This document shows, one piece after another, positions 55,094-63,231 of a DNA stretch of 64,000 nucleotides; positions within the stretch are counted from its first letter, which is position 1, and every line of letters begins with the position of its first letter. Under the pieces are notes generated by a model, which did no database searches, was not told where the DNA came from, and saw only the letters and a program-made list of their open reading frames with translations. A program made the translations under genes and the position numbers. The stretch covers positions 2,672,922-2,736,921 of the forward strand of contig NZ_CP042819.1 in NCBI RefSeq assembly GCF_008065155.1, given 5' to 3'. The stretch is from Octadecabacter sp. SW4 (GTDB lineage: Bacteria > Pseudomonadota > Alphaproteobacteria > Rhodobacterales > Rhodobacteraceae).

Positions 55094-55912
55094 TTAACCG
55101 AAATCCTTTTGCCGCAAGCGTTTCTCGATCCGGCGCAGGACCAGCGACAGCGATACGGTCATGATCAGATAGATCAGCGCGACCACGTTATAGGTCTCGA
55201 AATAGCGGAAATTGCCCGCCGCCGTGACCTTGCCCAGCTGCGTCACATCCAGCACGCCCAGCACGGACACCAGCGAGGAATCCTTGATCATCGCGATGAA
55301 ATCATTGCCAAGGGGCGGCAATATCCGGCGAAACGCCTGTGGGAAAACGATATGGCGAAAGCGGTTCCACGGCCCAAGGCCCAGCGCCTCGGCGGCCTCG
55401 ATCTGGCCCCGTTCGATGCTTTGCAAACCGGCGCGGAACACTTCGGCAATGAAGGCGGAATAGCCGATCGTCAGCGCGATAATGGCGCGCCACATCAGGC
55501 TGAAATCACGGGTGCGGATCGGATCGGCGCCGATACCTTCCAGCGCCCAATTCACCAGCGCGACCATCCCGGGCGCAATGACAAAGGCCACATAAAGCAA
55601 CAACACGAGGATCGGCACGCCCCGCACGATCTCGATGTAGAAACGGCAAAGTTGCCGAACCACCACAAACCGCGACAGCGACCCCATCGCAAGCACCAAT
55701 CCAATCAGTGCCGCCAGCCCGAATCCTACCAGCGTCACGAAAATCGTCACCCAAATCCCCTTGGACAGGGTCATCAGAACCTTATTGTAAAGGTCATCCG
55801 CCACCACCCGATACATCAGATATGCCGCGATGCTGGCGGCAATCAGCAGCCACCACGGGAAGTCACGATCTTGGGGGATTGGGGGATCATAGGATACGTC
55901 GGGGCCAGCCAA
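55094..55912 (-). CDS. Polar amino-acid ABC transporter permease
   Basis: 272 residues with six helices, including the GlnP/HisM domain (LSKGIWVTIFVTLVGFGLAALIG) and the EAA loop EAAEALGLGPWNRFRHIVFPQAF. The only usable start is TTG at 55912, 21 bases after the binding-protein stop. No ATPase gene is adjacent, so the transporter must borrow or recruit one encoded elsewhere. Confidence 0.92.
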   Translation of the reverse strand: MAGPDVSYDPPIPQDRDFPWWLLIAASIAAYLMYRVVADDLYNKVLMTLSKGIWVTIFVTLVGFGLAALIGLVLAMGSLSRFVVVRQLCRFYIEIVRGVPILVLLLYVAFVIAPGMVALVNWALEGIGADPIRTRDFSLMWRAIIALTIGYSAFIAEVFRAGLQSIERGQIEAAEALGLGPWNRFRHIVFPQAFRRILPPLGNDFIAMIKDSSLVSVLGVLDVTQLGKVTAAGNFRYFETYNVVALIYLIMTVSLSLVLRRIEKRLRQKDFG

Positions 55913-55932
55913 GGGCCAGCCCCGTTTACAAC

Positions 55933-56718
55933 TTATTCGCCAAGCTTGTAGTCAAGGAACCACTTGGTGTTGAGCGCCTCAAGCGTCCCATCAGCGGCCA
56001 TATCGGCAATCGCGGCGTTGATCGGCTCCACCAGATCGGACCCTTTGGGAAAGATAAAGCCGAAATCCTCGGTGCCCAGCGGCGCGCCAATGATCTTGAG
56101 CCCGCCATCGGATGCCTCGACATAGCCCGCACCGGCTGTGCCATCCGTCAGCACCATATCCACGTCACCTGTGCGCAGCGCTTGCACGGTCGCACCAAAG
56201 GTTTCCATCTGCACGATGCGCGGGTTGGCTTCGTCACCGTCCAGCACGTCGTAAACCGTCACGTAGAACGGTGTCGTGCCGGGCTGGGCGGCGGACAGCA
56301 GATCGGCGTCAGCCGCAAAGGACGCGGCATCGGTAAACCGCACCTCGTCGCCGCGCACCAGCATGACCATCTGGCTTGTCATGTAACTGTCGGAAAAATC
56401 AACGATTTCAGCGCGGTCTTCGCGAATCGTGATGCCGGTCATGCCCATATCATACTGACCTTCGGACACCGCCGGGATCATCGCATCCCAACTGATATTT
56501 TCATAAACGACCGAAGCATTCAGACGCTTGGCAATTTCTGCCATCGCATCATATTCCCAGCCAATCGCCTCGCCATTGGCGATGAACTGCAATGGCGGAT
56601 AGGCATTTTCCGTCACGACGACAATTTCATGGCCGTCAAGATCGGGCAAATGCCCTTCGGCCAGCGCAGTTGTCGCAAACAGGGCCGCAGCAGCGGCAAG
56701 AGGGGCAAGCAGTTTCAT
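55933..56718 (-). CDS. Amino-acid ABC transporter substrate-binding protein
   Basis: 261 residues from ATG at 56718, with a signal peptide ([20 protein letters not shown]). The SBP_bac_3 fold shows [33 protein letters not shown] and [22 protein letters not shown], which is typical of polar amino-acid binding. The longer open frame lacks support. A TGGCGCAACAC motif lies 33 bases upstream. Confidence 0.94.
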   Translation of the reverse strand: MKLLAPLAAAAALFATTALAEGHLPDLDGHEIVVVTENAYPPLQFIANGEAIGWEYDAMAEIAKRLNASVVYENISWDAMIPAVSEGQYDMGMTGITIREDRAEIVDFSDSYMTSQMVMLVRGDEVRFTDAASFAADADLLSAAQPGTTPFYVTVYDVLDGDEANPRIVQMETFGATVQALRTGDVDMVLTDGTAGAGYVEASDGGLKIIGAPLGTEDFGFIFPKGSDLVEPINAAIADMAADGTLEALNTKWFLDYKLGE

Positions 56719-56778
56719 GGCAGTCTCCCAAGTGTTGAACCAGCCCGAGTATGGCGCAACACGGCGCGCGTGCAAGAG

Positions 56779-57810
56779 TCATCCCCCGCAGACTGGACAA
56801 TCCGCGCGCGGGGTCATCGCGATGGTGCGCGTCTCACCATAAAGCGCGTCATAGATCATCATCCGCCCGCGCAGTGTTTCGCCAGCGCCGGTGATCACCT
56901 TGACCGCCTCCAGGGCCATCATCGCGCCCAAGACTCCGGGCAGCGGACCAATGACGCCAGCTTCGGCACAGGACGGCGCAAGGGCGGGATCGGGCGCTTG
57001 CGGAAAAATGCAGCGATAACAGGGCGCGCCCTTTGCGGGGTCATAGACGCTGATCTGGCCCTCCCACTGGGTCAGCGCGGCTGCCACGAGTGGCACACCC
57101 GCCTGCACACAGGTCGCGTTTACCAGATAGCGCGTGGCGAAATTGTCCGTGCCATCCAGCACCAGATCATATTCAGCGATCAGCGCTGCGGCGATATCAT
57201 CATCCAGGCGGCGCTGGTAGGTTTTCACAGCCACGTTCGGATTTTGCGCCTGCATCGCGGCGGCCGCAGAGCGTACCTTGGCCGTTCCAATATCTGCGTC
57301 ACGGTGAATCACTTGCCGCTGCAGGTTGGAATTATCAACTGTGTCGTCGTCAATCACGCCAATCGTGCCAACCCCCGCCGCCGCCAGATACAACAGGGCA
57401 GGCGATCCAAGGCCGCCCGCGCCGACAACCAGAACCGCGGCATCTTTCAGGGCCTTTTGCCCCGGCCCGCCGACCTCGCGCAGCACGATGTGGCGGGCAT
57501 AGCGGTCCAGCTCTGTCGCGCTGAAACTGGCGTCAGTGGCCGGTTGTTCACGCGCTTGCACATGCGCGCGCACGCGCGTCAGCACAGCGCGGTATGCCAG
57601 CGCGATCCCGACAAATACAGCGATCATCAGCCAAAGCCTGACATCACCCCCCGTTGCATCGCGCAGCGGATGCCCCGCCGGCAAAGCAAGCTGGACAATG
57701 GCCACACCGGCAAACAACACGGCAATCATGACCCATCGCGCCCGGTGCGGTGCGCCCATAGCCGCGCCGATCAGCCACAAGACCAGCGCGATCAGCAACA
57801 CCATGATCAT
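56779..57810 (-). CDS. Membrane-anchored MoeB/ThiF-family E1-like adenylyltransferase
   Basis: 343 residues. Unlike ordinary MoeB (about 250 residues), it has an N-terminal 85-residue part with three membrane helices (IMVLLIALVLWLIGAAMG; RWVMIAVLFAGVAIVQL; LWLMIAVFVGIALAYR). The E1 domain follows: RYARHIVLREVGGPGQ, VLVVGAGGLGSPALLYLAAAG, DNSNLQRQVIH, CYRCIFP and the terminal zinc Cys pair CPVCGG. It activates a ubiquitin-like sulfur carrier (MoaD/ThiS) by adenylation. It overlaps dut by ATGA. Confidence 0.9.
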   Translation of the reverse strand: MIMVLLIALVLWLIGAAMGAPHRARWVMIAVLFAGVAIVQLALPAGHPLRDATGGDVRLWLMIAVFVGIALAYRAVLTRVRAHVQAREQPATDASFSATELDRYARHIVLREVGGPGQKALKDAAVLVVGAGGLGSPALLYLAAAGVGTIGVIDDDTVDNSNLQRQVIHRDADIGTAKVRSAAAAMQAQNPNVAVKTYQRRLDDDIAAALIAEYDLVLDGTDNFATRYLVNATCVQAGVPLVAAALTQWEGQISVYDPAKGAPCYRCIFPQAPDPALAPSCAEAGVIGPLPGVLGAMMALEAVKVITGAGETLRGRMMIYDALYGETRTIAMTPRADCPVCGG

Positions 57811-58265
57811 CCTGTTTGCCCCGTCGATCCAAAACCGCCCGCACCGCGCGCCGTCGCATCCAAGCCGTCGGCAACGGCAAACCGCGCCTGCACGACGGGT
57901 GCGACAACCATCTGGGCAATCCGGTCACCGTGGCGGATGATAAATTCAGCGTCCCCTGCGTTCATCACGATCACGCCCAGGGGCCCGCGATAATCGCTGT
58001 CAATCGTGCCGGGGCTGTTTGGCAGGGTAATGCCATGTTTCAGCGCAAGTCCGGACCTTGGGCGCAGCTGCACCTCGAACCCGTCAGGTATCTGCAAGCG
58101 CAACCCCGTTGGCACCAGCACGCGCGCGCCCGCAGCCAAAATAATCTCGCCGCGGTCAGGCAAATTGGCACAGACATCTGCCCCCGCCGCACCCTGCGTT
58201 TGATAGGCAGGCAAAGGCAGGCTCTGATCGGCCCCATCGACCCATTCAATGGCTATCAGTGGCAT
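57807..58265 (-). CDS. dut: dUTP diphosphatase
   Basis: 152 residues, with the five trimeric dUTPase motifs visible: GAAGADVCANL, RSGLALKHGI, NSPGTIDSDYRGPLGVIV, RIAQMVVAPV and the C-terminal GAGGFGSTGQ arm. It converts dUTP to dUMP. Its ribosome site GGAGG (58270-58274) is part of the dispersed repeat copy A that fills the gap to coaBC. Confidence 0.96.
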   Translation of the reverse strand: MPLIAIEWVDGADQSLPLPAYQTQGAAGADVCANLPDRGEIILAAGARVLVPTGLRLQIPDGFEVQLRPRSGLALKHGITLPNSPGTIDSDYRGPLGVIVMNAGDAEFIIRHGDRIAQMVVAPVVQARFAVADGLDATARGAGGFGSTGQTG

Positions 58266-58269
58266 CCCG

Positions 58270-58307
58270 CCTCCGCTTTTTCTTCCAAAATAACTTCCGC
58301 CGGAGGC
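58270..58307 (-). repeat. Dispersed 38-base element, copy A
   Basis: Sits in the 51-base gap between the coaBC stop and the dut start on the minus strand; its end GCGGAGG provides the dut Shine-Dalgarno. Other copies are at 10761-10798 and 35768-35805. Confidence 0.82.
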
Positions 58308-58316
58308 TCCACCGCC

Positions 58317-59504
58317 CTAGCCCAGCGCATCGGCCACCTTTTGCGCCAGCCGCGCAGCCACGGCATCCTTGCCCATGCGCGGCCAGTCCTCGGTCCCGTC
58401 TGCGGTGATCAAGGTCACGTCATTTTCAGGCCCGCCCATGATCCCGGTCGCGGGGGACACATCATTGGCAACGATCCAGTCACAGCCCTTGCGCTTGCGC
58501 TTGGCGGTGGCGTTGGCGATCACATCATCGGTTTCGGCAGCAAAGCCAATCACCAGTTTCGGGCGGCCTTTGCGCAGCGCGCTGACCTCGGCCAGAATGT
58601 CGGGGTTTTCGGTAAATGCCAACTTTGGCATACCTTTCCCGTCTTTCTTAATCTTGCTGTCGCTCGCACCTGCCACGCGCCAATCCGCCACCGCCGCCGC
58701 AAAGATCGCTGCGTCGGCGGGCAAGTGCGCGCGCACGGCGGCCTGCATTTCAGCAGCCGTCTGCACGGCAACAACCTTCACACCTTGCGGCGGCGCCGCA
58801 TCCGCCGGGCCCGTCACAAAGGTCACATCTGCGCCCAGACCCATCAAGGCCCGCGCAATCGCTGCGCCCTGCACGCCCGATGACCGGTTCGCAATATAGC
58901 GCACCGGATCAATCGGTTCATGGGTCGGGCCGGATGTGACAAGCACGTGCTTGCCCTGCAGCGGCCCGTCTTTCAGCGCTCCTTCAATCGCCGCGACAAT
59001 CTCGAGCGGCTCGGCCATGCGACCGGGGCCGTATTCACCGCAGGCCATATCCCCCTCGTTTGGGCCAACCACCAGAATGCCGTCGCCCAGCAGTGTCGCC
59101 AGATTGCGCTGGGTCGCAGCGTGTTCCCACATCCGCACGTTCATGCTGGGGGCGATCAGAACACGCTTGTCCGTGGCCATCAAAAGGGTCGAGGCCAGAT
59201 CATTGGCATGTCCGCCCGCCATCTTGGCCATCAAATCCGCTGTTGCGGGCGCGACAACCACCAGATCGGCTGCGCGGGACAGTTCGATATGGCCCATCTC
59301 GGCCTCGTCCGTCAGATCAAACAGGTCCTGATAGACCTTGGTCGCGGCCAATCCCGACACGCTGAGCGGCGTGACGAATTCAGCCCCTGCGCGGGTCAGG
59401 ACGGGCGTCACCTGATGGCCGCGTTCACGCAAGCGGCGGATCAGATCAAGCGATTTGAATGCCGCGATCCCGCCACCGATGATCAAAAGGATATGTTTGG
59501 CCAT
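58317..59504 (-). CDS. coaBC: Bifunctional phosphopantothenoylcysteine decarboxylase/synthase
   Basis: 395 residues from ATG at 59504 (MAKHILLIIGGGIAAFKSLDL). The CoaC flavodoxin-like half contains the catalytic His region (SMNVRMWEHAAT) and PNEGDMACGEYGPGRM; the CoaB half starts at HVLVTSGPTHEPIDPVRYIANRSSG. It carries out two successive steps of coenzyme A synthesis. With dut it forms the widespread coaBC-dut pair. Confidence 0.96.
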   Translation of the reverse strand: MAKHILLIIGGGIAAFKSLDLIRRLRERGHQVTPVLTRAGAEFVTPLSVSGLAATKVYQDLFDLTDEAEMGHIELSRAADLVVVAPATADLMAKMAGGHANDLASTLLMATDKRVLIAPSMNVRMWEHAATQRNLATLLGDGILVVGPNEGDMACGEYGPGRMAEPLEIVAAIEGALKDGPLQGKHVLVTSGPTHEPIDPVRYIANRSSGVQGAAIARALMGLGADVTFVTGPADAAPPQGVKVVAVQTAAEMQAAVRAHLPADAAIFAAAVADWRVAGASDSKIKKDGKGMPKLAFTENPDILAEVSALRKGRPKLVIGFAAETDDVIANATAKRKRKGCDWIVANDVSPATGIMGGPENDVTLITADGTEDWPRMGKDAVAARLAQKVADALG

Positions 59505-59561
59505 TCGCGCCACCCCTATATCGTTAGACAAGGAGTAGGTGCGGCGCGCGCGAAATACAAG

Positions 59562-60350
59562 CTAGCGCAGGGCGTCGCAGGGATCCGGGCGCGCAACGGG
59601 CGCCGCACTCAGGATCAGGTCAAACACTCCGTCCATTGGTGCGTCGTCTTCCGTCTGCCCAAGCACAAAGATACGCGCATCGGGCATCACCTCCGCCAGA
59701 ATTGACGGCATGCCCCAATCCTTGCGGGCGTGGCCGTTGCCGGTAATCACGACCACGGCGCCCCGTGTGTCACGCATCGCCCGCACCACCGCCCGTGCAA
59801 GCGTAGCATCGCGCAGGCGCTGGATATCCACCATTGTCGGCAGCATTTCGGCTGGCATGGCGTTGCAATGCACCTCATCCTGAAGCGCGATACGGGCGGC
59901 CAGCTGATCCGTAGGGAGCGGGCCAAGCAACCCGTAAGCCCCCGCATCTGGCCCAAAGGTCGCCGCGATTTCGTCTTCCATCGCGGCCCGCGCATCGTCG
60001 CGCGGCACTGCCGCGCCGTAGATCAGCGCATCCGGTGCCGCCGCAAAAATCGGGTAATACATCGCAAAATCGGGCCAACCTGCAGCATCCCACGCCAACA
60101 AGTCACCAAGCGCTTTGGGGTCCTGGCGCGTTTGTGGCGTGATCAGCGCGGCCTGATCGGGTGTCAGCATTTCCATCACGATTGCCGCAGGCGCGATCTG
60201 CGCAACCCAATCTGTTTGGCGTTCATGATGCGCAGGATTGTCGTGCACTTCGCCCAAGACAACGACATCGGCCGTTGCCGCAGCCTCGGGCAGCGGCTGG
60301 GCGACGATCGGATAGGCCCATATGGCCGAGATCAGAGCAAGAGTCCTCAT
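59562..60350 (-). CDS. ChaN-family (DUF399) putative haem-binding protein
   Basis: 262 residues with a short signal sequence (LALISAIWAYPIVAQ). ChaN signatures: VVLGEVHDNPAHHERQ and VVVITGNGHARKDWGMP, with the GEVHDN His and Tyr/His positions that bind haem in the family. Role in haem iron uptake is inferred from homologues. Its start overlaps the rpoH2 stop by ATGA, placing it in the stress sigma operon. Confidence 0.86.
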   Translation of the reverse strand: MRTLALISAIWAYPIVAQPLPEAAATADVVVLGEVHDNPAHHERQTDWVAQIAPAAIVMEMLTPDQAALITPQTRQDPKALGDLLAWDAAGWPDFAMYYPIFAAAPDALIYGAAVPRDDARAAMEDEIAATFGPDAGAYGLLGPLPTDQLAARIALQDEVHCNAMPAEMLPTMVDIQRLRDATLARAVVRAMRDTRGAVVVITGNGHARKDWGMPSILAEVMPDARIFVLGQTEDDAPMDGVFDLILSAAPVARPDPCDALR

Positions 60351-61225
60351 GCGAGGAAGTGATGCACTTCCGCTGACTGCCCTTCAAGACTTTTGCGCAT
60401 CTTGCCGAATGCAGCCGATTCAAGCTGGCGCACGCGCTCCTTGCTTAGGCCCAATTCGGTGCCAAGGCTCTCGAGCGTGCGTGGTTCTTCGCGCAGTTTG
60501 CGTTCGCGCACGATAAACCTCTCGCGCTCGTTCAGGTGATTGAGGGCCGTCATCAGCCACTGGCGCAGCGTCTCTGTGTCGTGGCTGTTCTCCACGGTTT
60601 CGGCGGCCTGAGGCCCATCATCTTCAAGCGCGTCAATCCATTCACGGCCTTCATCCTCGGCTGACTGGGTCGCATTCAGCGAAAAATCCGAACCGGCCAA
60701 GCGGCCCATCATCATTTCAACATCTTTCAGGGGCACGCCCACGTCTGCTGCAATCCGCGCGCGCAGGTCGTGACCTGAAAGCGTTTCGCCAATCGCCAAG
60801 GCTTCGCGTTCAAGACGCGCCTGCACCCGGCGCAGGTTGAAAAACAGGGATTTCTGCGACGATGTGGACCCCGTGCGCACCATCGACCAGTTGCGCATCA
60901 CATGGTCCTGAATGCTCGCCTTGATCCACCAGACCGCATAGGTCGAAAAGCGCACGCCGCGGTCGGGATCGAATTTATCGGCCGCTTTCATCAGGCCAAG
61001 TGATGCTTCCTGGATCAGGTCGTTCATCGGCGCGCCGTAACGGCGAAACTTGCTGGCCATCGAAATGGCCAGCCGCATGTAGGCGGTGATCAACCGATGC
61101 AACGCCTGTTCGTCGCGCTGATCGCGCCAGGCATAGGCCAGTTCCAATTCAGTTTCGGCATCCAGAAGTTCAGCTTTCATCGCGCGGCGCGTAAAAGTCT
61201 GATCAGACGGTCCATCAAAAGCCAT
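60347..61225 (-). CDS. rpoH2: RNA polymerase sigma-32 type factor RpoH (RpoHII group)
   Basis: 292 residues from ATG at 61225 (MAFDGPSDQTFTRR); ATG at 61240 would add five residues. Region 2 (LIQEASLGLMKAADKFDPDRGVRFSTYAVWWIKASIQDHVMRNWSMV), the RpoH box (QKSLFFNLRR) and region 4 (TLESLGTELGLSKERVRQLE) are intact. The sequence resembles Rhodobacter RpoHII, which directs the singlet-oxygen and oxidative stress response. An RpoE-type promoter lies upstream, consistent with that cascade. Confidence 0.93.
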   Translation of the reverse strand: MAFDGPSDQTFTRRAMKAELLDAETELELAYAWRDQRDEQALHRLITAYMRLAISMASKFRRYGAPMNDLIQEASLGLMKAADKFDPDRGVRFSTYAVWWIKASIQDHVMRNWSMVRTGSTSSQKSLFFNLRRVQARLEREALAIGETLSGHDLRARIAADVGVPLKDVEMMMGRLAGSDFSLNATQSAEDEGREWIDALEDDGPQAAETVENSHDTETLRQWLMTALNHLNERERFIVRERKLREEPRTLESLGTELGLSKERVRQLESAAFGKMRKSLEGQSAEVHHFLA

Positions 61226-61275
61226 GTCGAAAACCCCCATATTGTGTTGAGCAGTGACAACGTGTTCTTAAGGGG

Positions 61276-61304
61276 TATTACGCAACGCAGACCGCATCGG
61301 ATCA
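61276..61304 (-). promoter_or_regulatory. RpoE (ECF sigma)-type promoter of rpoH2
   Basis: On the minus strand TGATCC (61304-61299), 18 bases, then TAATA (61280-61276). The Rhodobacter RpoE consensus is TGATCC-N17/18-TAAGA, so 10 of 11 positions fit. Start of transcription would fall near 61270, about 45 bases before the ATG. Confidence 0.7.
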
Positions 61305-61310
61305 CCCAAC

Positions 61311-61844
61311 GTGCCTGAATTTTCCTTGCCTCAAATCACTTTGGTTCTGGGCGGTGCCGCTTCGGGCAAATCAGCCTTTGCGGAAACGCTGGTGGTTGGA
61401 ACCGGCCGCCCAAGGGTCTATCTGGCGACAGCGCAGGTCTATGACACTGAAATGGCTGACAAAGTTTCAGCCCATCAGGCCCAGCGCGGCGACGAATGGC
61501 ACACAATCGAGGCCCCCCGCGACATCGCCGCGCCGCTGGAGGCTGTGACCGCCGACCAGATTGTCCTGCTTGATTGCGCAACGCTCTGGCTGTCCAACGC
61601 CCTTTTGGCCAACCCTCCGGCACCTGACACCGTTAACGACTTTATGAACGCGCTTGCCGCCTGCCCCGCCCCCGTGGTCGTGGTTTCCAACGAAGTCGGG
61701 GCCGGGATCGTGCCTGACAACGCCCTTGCCCGTGCATTCCGCAACGCGCAGGGCGCGCTTAATCAGGAGATTGCAGCGCGCGCCGAACTGGTCGTTAACG
61801 TAATCGCCGGCCTGCCAATGACCCTCAAGGGCGACCTGCCATGA
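61311..61844 (+). CDS. cobU: Adenosylcobinamide kinase/guanylyltransferase
   Basis: 177 residues from GTG at 61311. P-loop LVLGGAASGKSAFAE, the His nucleophile in DEWHTIEAP, and VVVSNEVGAGIVPDNALARAFRN, all typical of CobU/CobP. It phosphorylates and guanylates adenosylcobinamide in late B12 synthesis. There is no clear ribosome site. It overlaps the next gene by ATGA, and the rpoH2 promoter is only 7 bases away on the other strand. Confidence 0.93.
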   Translation: MPEFSLPQITLVLGGAASGKSAFAETLVVGTGRPRVYLATAQVYDTEMADKVSAHQAQRGDEWHTIEAPRDIAAPLEAVTADQIVLLDCATLWLSNALLANPPAPDTVNDFMNALAACPAPVVVVSNEVGAGIVPDNALARAFRNAQGALNQEIAARAELVVNVIAGLPMTLKGDLP

Positions 61845-62416
61845 GTCGCGTGTTTTGGGTGCGCCACGGCCCGACCCATGAAACCGCATTCGTCGGCCAC
61901 CGCGATGTGCCTGCCGACCTGTCAGACACCGCCCAGATTGCACGGATTGACCGTGACCTGCCCGATGCCGCCATCGTAGTGTCTTCGGACCTGTCGCGCG
62001 CTGTCGACACCGCCGACGCAATCCAGAACACGCGCCATCGCCTGCCCCACAACCCCAATCTGCGTGAATTTGACTTTGGCGACTGGGATGGGCTGCACCA
62101 CAGCGACGTGACCGCCCGCGACCCCGACCTTGTTCGCCGTTTCTGGGAGACCCCGGGCGATCTGGCGGCACCCGGGGGCGAAAGCTGGAACATGGTCGCC
62201 GCCCGGGTCAGCGCCGCGATTGACGCGATCATAACGCGAAACCCCCGCCGCGATATCATTGCCGTGGCGCATATCGGCGTGATCATGACGCAGATCCAAC
62301 GCGCCAGCGGATGCACCGCCTATCAGGCGATGAGCCACCAAATCGCCAACTTTTCGATCACGGAAATCCAGATGTGGCCCATCAGGGGCATTGCGCGGAT
62401 CAATCACTTACCGTGA
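61841..62416 (+). CDS. Histidine phosphatase family protein (possible alpha-ribazole phosphatase)
   Basis: 191 residues with the RHG catalytic motif WVRHGPTHETAFVGH, SSDLSRAVDTADAI, LREFDFGDWDGL and the second His in VAHIGVIMTQ. Coupling to cobU by a 4-base overlap suggests a CobC-type role, dephosphorylating alpha-ribazole phosphate (inference). Confidence 0.85.
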   Translation: MSRVFWVRHGPTHETAFVGHRDVPADLSDTAQIARIDRDLPDAAIVVSSDLSRAVDTADAIQNTRHRLPHNPNLREFDFGDWDGLHHSDVTARDPDLVRRFWETPGDLAAPGGESWNMVAARVSAAIDAIITRNPRRDIIAVAHIGVIMTQIQRASGCTAYQAMSHQIANFSITEIQMWPIRGIARINHLP

Positions 62417-62474
62417 TGATCCCGCGCACAAATCACGACTTGGCCGGTAGTGCGCAGCGCCCTAAACTTGGCCC

Positions 62475-63164
62475 ATGACGTATGAATTATTCCTGGGCAA
62501 TCGCCTCTATTTCAGCTGGTCCATCGCGGCCTATTTGATGTTTGAACACTTTGGTCTTGCCGATCAGGTCGCGCTCACCGTGTTTCAACCCCAAGACGAA
62601 GCGGACGTCAAACGCCACCTGTCCGGCCTTTCGCCTGCGCGCACCTTGCCGACGATGCGCACGCCCGAAGGTGTGATCGTCTCCGACAGCATGGCCATCG
62701 CCGAAGAACTGGCAAGCCGCCATCCCGATATCGCATTCTGGCCCCGCGATCCCGCCGCCCGCGCCGTGGCGCGCACTTTGGCCAACGAAATGCATTCCAG
62801 CTTTGGCGGGTTGCGCGGTAACTGGCCGGTGAACCTGCGCCACGCTTATGCGCCCGTCACACCGCCCGTCGAAATTGCCGCGGAACTTGACCGCCTTGAG
62901 CAGATCTGGAGCAATGCGCGCGAAGTGACGGGGGCCACTGGCCCGTGGCTTTGCGGCGACTACTGCCTTGCCGATGCGATTTTCGCACCGATGGCGGCAC
63001 GGCTGGCCGCCTATGGGTTTGATACACGATCAATTACCAAATCCTATGTCGCGGCCCATCTTGCCGATCCCGCGTTCCGGAAATGGCGGGCGGACGGCCT
63101 GAAACTTGATCCCGAGATGTCAAAATTCGAGCTGGATTTACCCCAGGCTGACTGGCCCGTCTGA
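62475..63164 (+). CDS. Glutathione S-transferase family protein
   Basis: 229 residues: thioredoxin-like N-domain ([48 protein letters not shown]) and the all-helical C-domain ([20 protein letters not shown]). Ser/Trp at the N-terminus occupies the catalytic position. Substrate unknown. Confidence 0.88.
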   Translation: MTYELFLGNRLYFSWSIAAYLMFEHFGLADQVALTVFQPQDEADVKRHLSGLSPARTLPTMRTPEGVIVSDSMAIAEELASRHPDIAFWPRDPAARAVARTLANEMHSSFGGLRGNWPVNLRHAYAPVTPPVEIAAELDRLEQIWSNAREVTGATGPWLCGDYCLADAIFAPMAARLAAYGFDTRSITKSYVAAHLADPAFRKWRADGLKLDPEMSKFELDLPQADWPV

Positions 63165-63231
63165 CCGAACGTTAACCATTCTTAAACGCCTTTCCTGCCA
63201 AACCGTTAACCATAACGGAGGGACGGGATAC

